From Limnomonas spitsbergensis (lineage: Eukaryota > Chlorophyta > Chlorophyceae > Chlamydomonadales), in contig JAYJMM010000107.1 in NCBI GenBank assembly GCA_037349105.1, forward strand, positions 186,001-250,000: 64,000 bases of DNA, given 5' to 3'. Under the pieces are notes generated by a model. That model was given only the letters and a program-made list of their open reading frames with translations, did not search any database and was not told where the DNA came from. The position numbers and the translations under genes were made by a program. Below, piece by piece: positions 62,901 through 64,000 of the stretch (the first letter of the stretch is position 1; each line of letters starts with the position of its first letter).

Positions 62901-64000
62901 GGGCAGGCGAGCAACAACCCCATCCGTAATCTGAATTCCACAACCTGAAATCCACAATCTGGGAATCAGGAACACGGGATGTCCCTCCTCCCCCTCCTCC
63001 CCCTCCTCCCCCTCCTCCCCCTCCTCCCCCTCCTCCCCTCCTCGCCCTCCTCCCCCTCCTCCCCCTCCTCCCCCTCCTCCCCCTCCTCCCCCTCCTCCCC
63101 CTCTTCCCCCTCTTCCCCCTCCTCCCCTTCCTCCCCCTCCTCCCTCTCCTCCCCCTCCTCCCCCTCCTCCCCCTCCTCCCCCTCCTCATGGGCATGTCAG
63201 CAGAGGGGCCAGGTAGTTAAAGGTTGGGGGTGCAGGGTCAGGGTTGAGAACCCAGCCATCAGATAATTCAACCTATCAAACCAAAGCCGACATCCTCGTC
63301 GCCCGACGGAACCTCTTTCGCCAGGCTGGCCGCCCAACCTGGTCATAACTCCCAGTCAAAATAAAAGGAGGGGTGGGTGGGGGAACACGACTGAGCTGGT
63401 CTCAACCTCCCATACCCCACCCAACCCCATACCCAACCCCTATCCCAACTTCCCATACCCAACCCAATCCCAACCCCAACTTCCCATACCCAACCCAATC
63501 CCAACCCCAACTTCCCATACCCAACCCTATCCCAACTTCCCATACCCAACCCCAACCCCAACTTCCCATACCCAACCCCAATCCCAACTTCCCATACCGA
63601 ACCCAAACCCCAACTTCCCATACCCAACCCCAACCCCAACTTCCCATACCCAACCCAATCCCATACCCATCCCCACTGCCCAGCCGCGAAGCCCTACCTG
63701 AAGCCTTGCCCGCCGCCACCGCGTCTGCGGCCCTGGCCACCTCCAACACGCCGTACGTCGCGCTCAGCACCACCCACGCGCCGCAGGCAGCTGCGGCGGC
63801 GGCATGCCCCTGTACCGCCTGCGGCGCAGAGCCGGCAGTACCGGCAGCAGCCGGCAGCAGCGAGCAAACCGCCAGGGCGTCCAGCTCCGTCGAGAGCGTG
63901 CGGACCCGCGGCCTGCCAGGGCCCAGGCCCGCAGGCCCCCCAGGGGGCCTCCCCGCTCCGGGAGGGGCCAAAGTCGCCTGCCCCGGTGCAACAATCACCT
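50645..64000 (-). CDS. NUP133: NUP133-like nucleoporin, 3' part (12 exons, 805 residues, 5' end outside window)
   Basis: Twelve minus-strand exons join through GT-AG introns with consistent phase into one frame of 805 residues ending in a TAG at 50645-50647. The order of conserved landmarks follows the alpha-helical Nup133/Nup155-type C-terminal region of plant NUP133: a VLLDNAEKLE helix, LELFYARPTLSAAALV, LLQACQAVRSGLA, LPQEFWPSLRDFLLQHPQLL with LLWLLQLKSGDF, HRRLLCLAKLSSRAAG, and a final LIALEALAVCS...WELAWRQLLDSTDW block. Plant homologues are about 1,200-1,300 residues; the missing N-terminal beta-propeller would lie beyond 64000. Known family role: a subunit of the Y (Nup107-160) complex of the nuclear pore scaffold. 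Low-complexity Gln and Ala runs are inserted in several exons. The identification rests on recalled family features, not on a search. Confidence 0.85.
50916..51393 (-). other. Intron 11 with a short duplication
   Basis: Within the intron, gatcgggaggatataagggg and gatcaggaggatattagggg (minus strand) are about 80 bp apart, a diverged duplication. No other gene seen. Confidence 0.5.
51394..51599 (-). CDS. NUP133: NUP133-like exon 11
   Basis: Acceptor tctcttccgcag/CTC; donor GCCAACAG/GTGAGAG. Encodes LLELQRRLGLSSVRQCVMDL, an Ala/Thr-rich insertion, then LIALEALAVCSPQEREAN. 206 nt; two trailing nucleotides join the next exon as Arg. Confidence 0.85.
51957..52205. repeat. 10-bp minisatellite (ggcttgcatg)n in intron 10
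   Basis: About 24 tandem units of (g/a)gcttgcatg with variants gcttgcacg and tttgcatg. The array starts about 20 nt past the donor of exon 10. A CATGCAAGC-rich strand is transcribed with the gene. Confidence 0.9.
52223..52306 (-). CDS. NUP133: NUP133-like exon 10
   Basis: Acceptor gattttgtgcag/CAC; donor GTCCAG/GTGAGAAC. 28 codons beginning HRRLLCLAKLSSRAAG, equivalent to the family's Arg-(x)-Leu-Leu-x-Leu-(S/A)-Lys-(I/L) helix. Confidence 0.85.
52307..52879 (-). other. Intron 9, repeat-free part
   Basis: Contains a diverged duplication (gcatccaaagcaaaa and acatccactgcaaaacc near 52380 and 52469) and some CCCTAAA-like words near 52615-52790. No gene. Confidence 0.5.
52880..53789 (-). repeat. 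Array of exon-9 3'-end/donor copies in intron 9
   Basis: About 12 tandem units of 70-85 bp each contain a copy of the 3' end of exon 9 (plus strand cagcggtctgcagcagcgcg and cccgttgcaccctcaa). Several have the flanking ccacccaccttgcag that corresponds to the AAG/GTGGGTGG donor. The copies nearest the exon are closest to it. A C-run at about 53690-53704 interrupts one unit. Confidence 0.85.
53790..53963 (-). CDS. NUP133: NUP133-like exon 9
   Basis: Acceptor caccctacag/AAA; donor TGTAAG/GTGGGTGG. Encodes KMYDQGLHAELLMLPQEFWP, then FLLQHPQLLWLLQLKSGDF, the most recognisable NUP133 segment. An alternative GTAAGG donor five bases earlier would break the frame of exon 10. Its last ~45 bases with the donor are repeated about 12 times in the following intron. 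Confidence 0.9.
53975..54355. repeat. G-rich minisatellite (gggcagggaagggcagggtg)n in intron 8
   Basis: Irregular units of gggcagggaagggcagg and gtgggaggcagg on the plus strand, just upstream of the exon 9 acceptor. On the minus strand it forms an extended C/T tract next to the splice acceptor. Confidence 0.85.
54356..55016 (-). other. Intron 8, repeat-poor part with telomere-like motif
   Basis: No gene. Contains ccctaaaccctaaaccctaa at 54950-54969, a short interstitial telomere-like run, and three ~19-bp units (gctgaaat...caccctcaat) near 54710-54770. Confidence 0.6.
55017..55609. repeat. 61-bp tandem repeat, 10 copies, in intron 8
   Basis: Units begin atggtcggggggaccccaag and contain caaacaatattccttatacc. 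Eight units are 61 bp and two (the third and seventh) lack a 9-bp caccccaag copy. Units are otherwise nearly identical. With period 61 all three plus-strand frames rotate and remain open, producing 218-308-codon false ORFs. The array starts 32 nt after the donor of exon 8. Confidence 0.95.
55642..55827 (-). CDS. NUP133: NUP133-like exon 8
   Basis: Acceptor ccttcctgttcag/GTG; donor TTTCAG/GTGTGG. Encodes VEELCRQHHCYPQLLSICF and DTFAAYVFQ, corresponding to the family's segment where a tyrosine/phenylalanine precedes a Leu-x-x-(Ile/Leu)-Cys motif and an aromatic F-x-x-(Y/F)-x-F motif follows. 186 nt, in phase 0. Confidence 0.85.
55920..55990. repeat. Interstitial telomere-like degenerate repeats
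   Basis: Repeated ttaggg/gtttagggt words separated by gcgtttaacg-like spacers in intron 7. Confidence 0.5.
56233..56550 (-). CDS. NUP133: NUP133-like exon 7 (3' end uncertain)
   Basis: Acceptor gtttgctgcag/GCC. Encodes ACQAVRSGLAQG, FGITEVLLSGHAAAVTAA, an alanine run of 12, and LPREALRLYRVARA. I place the donor at CACAG/GTGCTA because it keeps phase 0 with exon 8, but GTGCTA is a weak donor. The frame stays open to a TGA at 56203 with family-like VLRLF, so a non-canonical donor further on is possible. Confidence 0.65.
56777..56890 (-). repeat. Two copies of the exon 6/donor junction in intron 6
   Basis: The junction CTGCAG/GTGAGGG at 56890/56891 recurs as CTGCAG/GTGAGGG at 56846/56847 and CTGCAG/GTGAGAG at 56783/56784, 44 and 63 bp further along the minus strand. 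Confidence 0.7.
56891..56965 (-). CDS. NUP133: NUP133-like exon 6
   Basis: Acceptor gaacccgcag/GTT; donor CTGCTGCAG/GTGAGGG. 25 codons: VAAELGLPGWLEDAEARFHV then EALLQ. Two further copies of its exon/donor junction lie just downstream in the intron. Confidence 0.8.
57084..57239. other. Intronic foldback with 48-bp near-perfect stem
   Basis: The segment 57084-57131 is the reverse complement of about 57191-57238 with three mismatches; the loop is 59 nt. It lies inside intron 5 of the NUP133-like gene. A transcript of either strand would form a long hairpin. It could be a foldback/MITE remnant or a small-RNA precursor. No flanking duplication was seen. Confidence 0.8.
57480..57612. repeat. 28-30-bp repeat containing a telomere-like word
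   Basis: About five units of aatgtgtgggccaaacccta followed by aatcttag or a variant, in intron 5. Confidence 0.8.
57780..57898 (-). CDS. NUP133: NUP133-like exon 5
   Basis: Acceptor gtgctgtag/GG; donor GCTCAG/GTGATG. Encodes AALLRAQVAMLAEVLGTAVA and a Gln/Arg-rich helix RRQQLQQAHRL. 119 nt; the phase match with exon 4 supports it. Confidence 0.75.
57899..58569 (-). other. Intron 4, mostly unstructured
   Basis: Contains a ~55-bp duplication around 57895-58010 (agctgcccct(g/a)ca with cagcagca(c/g)), otherwise nothing recognised. Confidence 0.4.
58570..58789. repeat. C/T-rich repeat at the 5' end of intron 4
   Basis: Imperfect units of ctcctggctc(g/a) and tcccccc(a)cccatccgtccc on the plus strand, about 45-60 bp apart, ending about 20 nt from the donor of exon 4. 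Confidence 0.65.
58790..59042 (-). CDS. NUP133: NUP133-like exon 4
   Basis: Acceptor ctcccaccag/GCC; donor GATCAGG/GTAAGTC. Starts with AYQQQQQQGGGG, a low-complexity insertion, then LLHRVLHRAGQL and ALQPLELFYARPTLSAAALV, matching the FY-containing helix of plant NUP133. 253 nt; the trailing G joins GG of the next exon as Gly. Confidence 0.85.
59043..60311 (-). other. Intron 3
   Basis: Contains a G-rich stretch next to the exon 4 acceptor, an AT-rich part with recurring accggtat words (59160-59300), a ~100-bp duplication beginning caaaccctagtt (about 59580 and 59683), and three short cctcggtccacaccct units near 60010-60085. No gene. Confidence 0.55.
60312..60508 (-). CDS. NUP133: NUP133-like exon 3
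   Basis: Acceptor cccattgcag/GC; donor GATGCAG/GTATGTG. Encodes FAEQLSEKGARHAMLMACL then VQRVLLDNAEKLEVAASLL, the family's helix pair in which a Glu-Lys-Leu motif follows a Leu-Leu-x-x-Ala/His turn. 197 nt, in phase. Confidence 0.85.
60866..60925 (-). repeat. Degenerate copy of the 3' end of exon 2
   Basis: The minus strand reads a YSTHLV-encoding segment followed by PK-x-W, matching the end of exon 2 (YSTHLVDMLPKQW). It lies about 1.2 kb into the intron after exon 2, on the far side of the repeat array. Confidence 0.75.
60930..62134 (-). repeat. Array carrying 11 copies of the exon 2 donor in intron 2
   Basis: C/T-rich plus-strand units include ctcggtccacacaccctcca, ccccccactgcc and ctccactcactctctgacca. 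The last word is the complement of the exon 2/donor junction GGTCAGAGA/GTGAGTG. It occurs 11 times (near 61091, 61171, 61276, 61350, 61463, 61541, 61621, 61723, 61807, 61886 and 61963) besides the real one at 62135. Confidence 0.9.
62135..62368 (-). CDS. NUP133: NUP133-like exon 2
   Basis: Acceptor ccccctcag/GC; donor GGTCAGAGA/GTGAGTG. Encodes PLTAEQGQQVFHLLDSS, a QQQQ run, and SNMEVLGRYSTHLVDMLPKQ. Phase: two leading and one trailing nucleotide, completing Gly and Ser codons with its neighbours. Degenerate copies of both its ends lie in the adjacent introns (62450-62500 and 60866-60925). Confidence 0.8.
62450..62500 (-). repeat. Degenerate copy of the acceptor and 5' end of exon 2
   Basis: The minus strand reads ccctcag then a sequence encoding SAKQSQQVFH, matching TAEQGQQVFH of exon 2. 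It lies about 80 bp upstream of the true acceptor. Confidence 0.75.
62616..62850. repeat. ~130-bp tandem duplication in intron 1
   Basis: Two copies begin gacgcaccctgcaggggcca and contain atattgtggacaagcc and agctgca(g/a)cc(a/g)t. Confidence 0.75.
62979..63190. repeat. (tcctcccccc)-type 9-bp microsatellite in intron 1
   Basis: About 24 units of ctcctcccc with few interruptions. The minus strand is GGGGAGGAG-rich with potential for G-quadruplexes. The Ser/Pro and Arg/Gly ORFs over it are artefacts. Confidence 0.9.
63410..63680. repeat. Minisatellite (acttcccatacccaaccc)n at the 5' end of intron 1
   Basis: Irregular 18-36-bp units of cttcccatacccaacccc and caaccccaa. The array starts about 20 nt from the donor of exon 1. 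Confidence 0.85.
63698..64000 (-). CDS. NUP133: NUP133-like exon 1 of those in the window (partial)
   Basis: Reads from the window edge to KASG, with donor CTTCAG/GTAGGG at 63697. Contains LDALAVCSLLPAAAG and WVVLSATYGVLEVARAADAV. Ala/Gly/Pro-rich at its start. It ends after one nucleotide of a codon that the next exon completes as Gly. The very first bases of the minus strand are AG/GTG, so the window edge may coincide with an acceptor. Confidence 0.75.

Noticed and set aside
62979..63266. Poly-Ser/Pro or Arg/Gly ORFs
   Set aside because: Produced by the 9-bp C/T-rich microsatellite within intron 1.

Overview
The window looks like nuclear DNA of a green alga (Chlorophyta) or close relative. 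The evidence is one well-resolved gene on the minus strand, a plant/algal-type NUP133 nucleoporin. It has GC-rich, Ala/Gln-rich exons, GT-AG introns of 300 to 1,700 bp stuffed with simple tandem repeats, and scattered CCCTAAA-type (plant telomere-like) motifs. I cannot name the species. There are no bacterial operons, rRNA genes, convincing tRNA genes or CRISPR arrays.

Layout. 1-32560: one uninterrupted satellite array of a 62-bp monomer (about 525 copies), cut by the left window edge, with variant domains and a 2,294-bp (37-monomer) higher-order duplication. 32561-38640: GA-rich repeats, a duplicated exon-like block, then about 4.3 copies of a ~1-kb higher-order repeat built from ~300-bp subunits with splice-like signals on the minus strand. 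38641-45617: a transposon graveyard. It holds five copies of a ~57-60-bp dispersed element (one, at 45179-45235, with a 9-bp target-site duplication; a sixth copy lies at 50.3 kb), a C-terminal hAT transposase fragment, a GC-palindrome cluster, and an 856-bp hAT-like non-autonomous element with an 8-bp target-site duplication that sits inside a decayed membrane-protein gene. 45618-48767: a minus-strand Gln-rich low-complexity coding region made of 63-bp and 30-bp tandem repeats, whose open frame changes several times. 48768-50644: little recognisable apart from one hydrophobic exon-like segment. 50645-64000: the 3' part of the NUP133-like gene. Twelve exons join in phase to 805 residues plus stop; the N-terminal beta-propeller part would lie beyond position 64000.

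The most unusual signal is inside the NUP133-like gene. In at least three introns the tandem repeats are copies of that intron's own exon/5' splice-site junction, and most other introns carry a tandem array starting within about 35 nt of the donor. One exon (62135-62368) is flanked on both sides by degenerate copies of its own ends. This suggests repeated local duplication seeded at 5' splice sites. An intronic hairpin with a ~48-bp near-perfect stem is a second candidate for follow-up.
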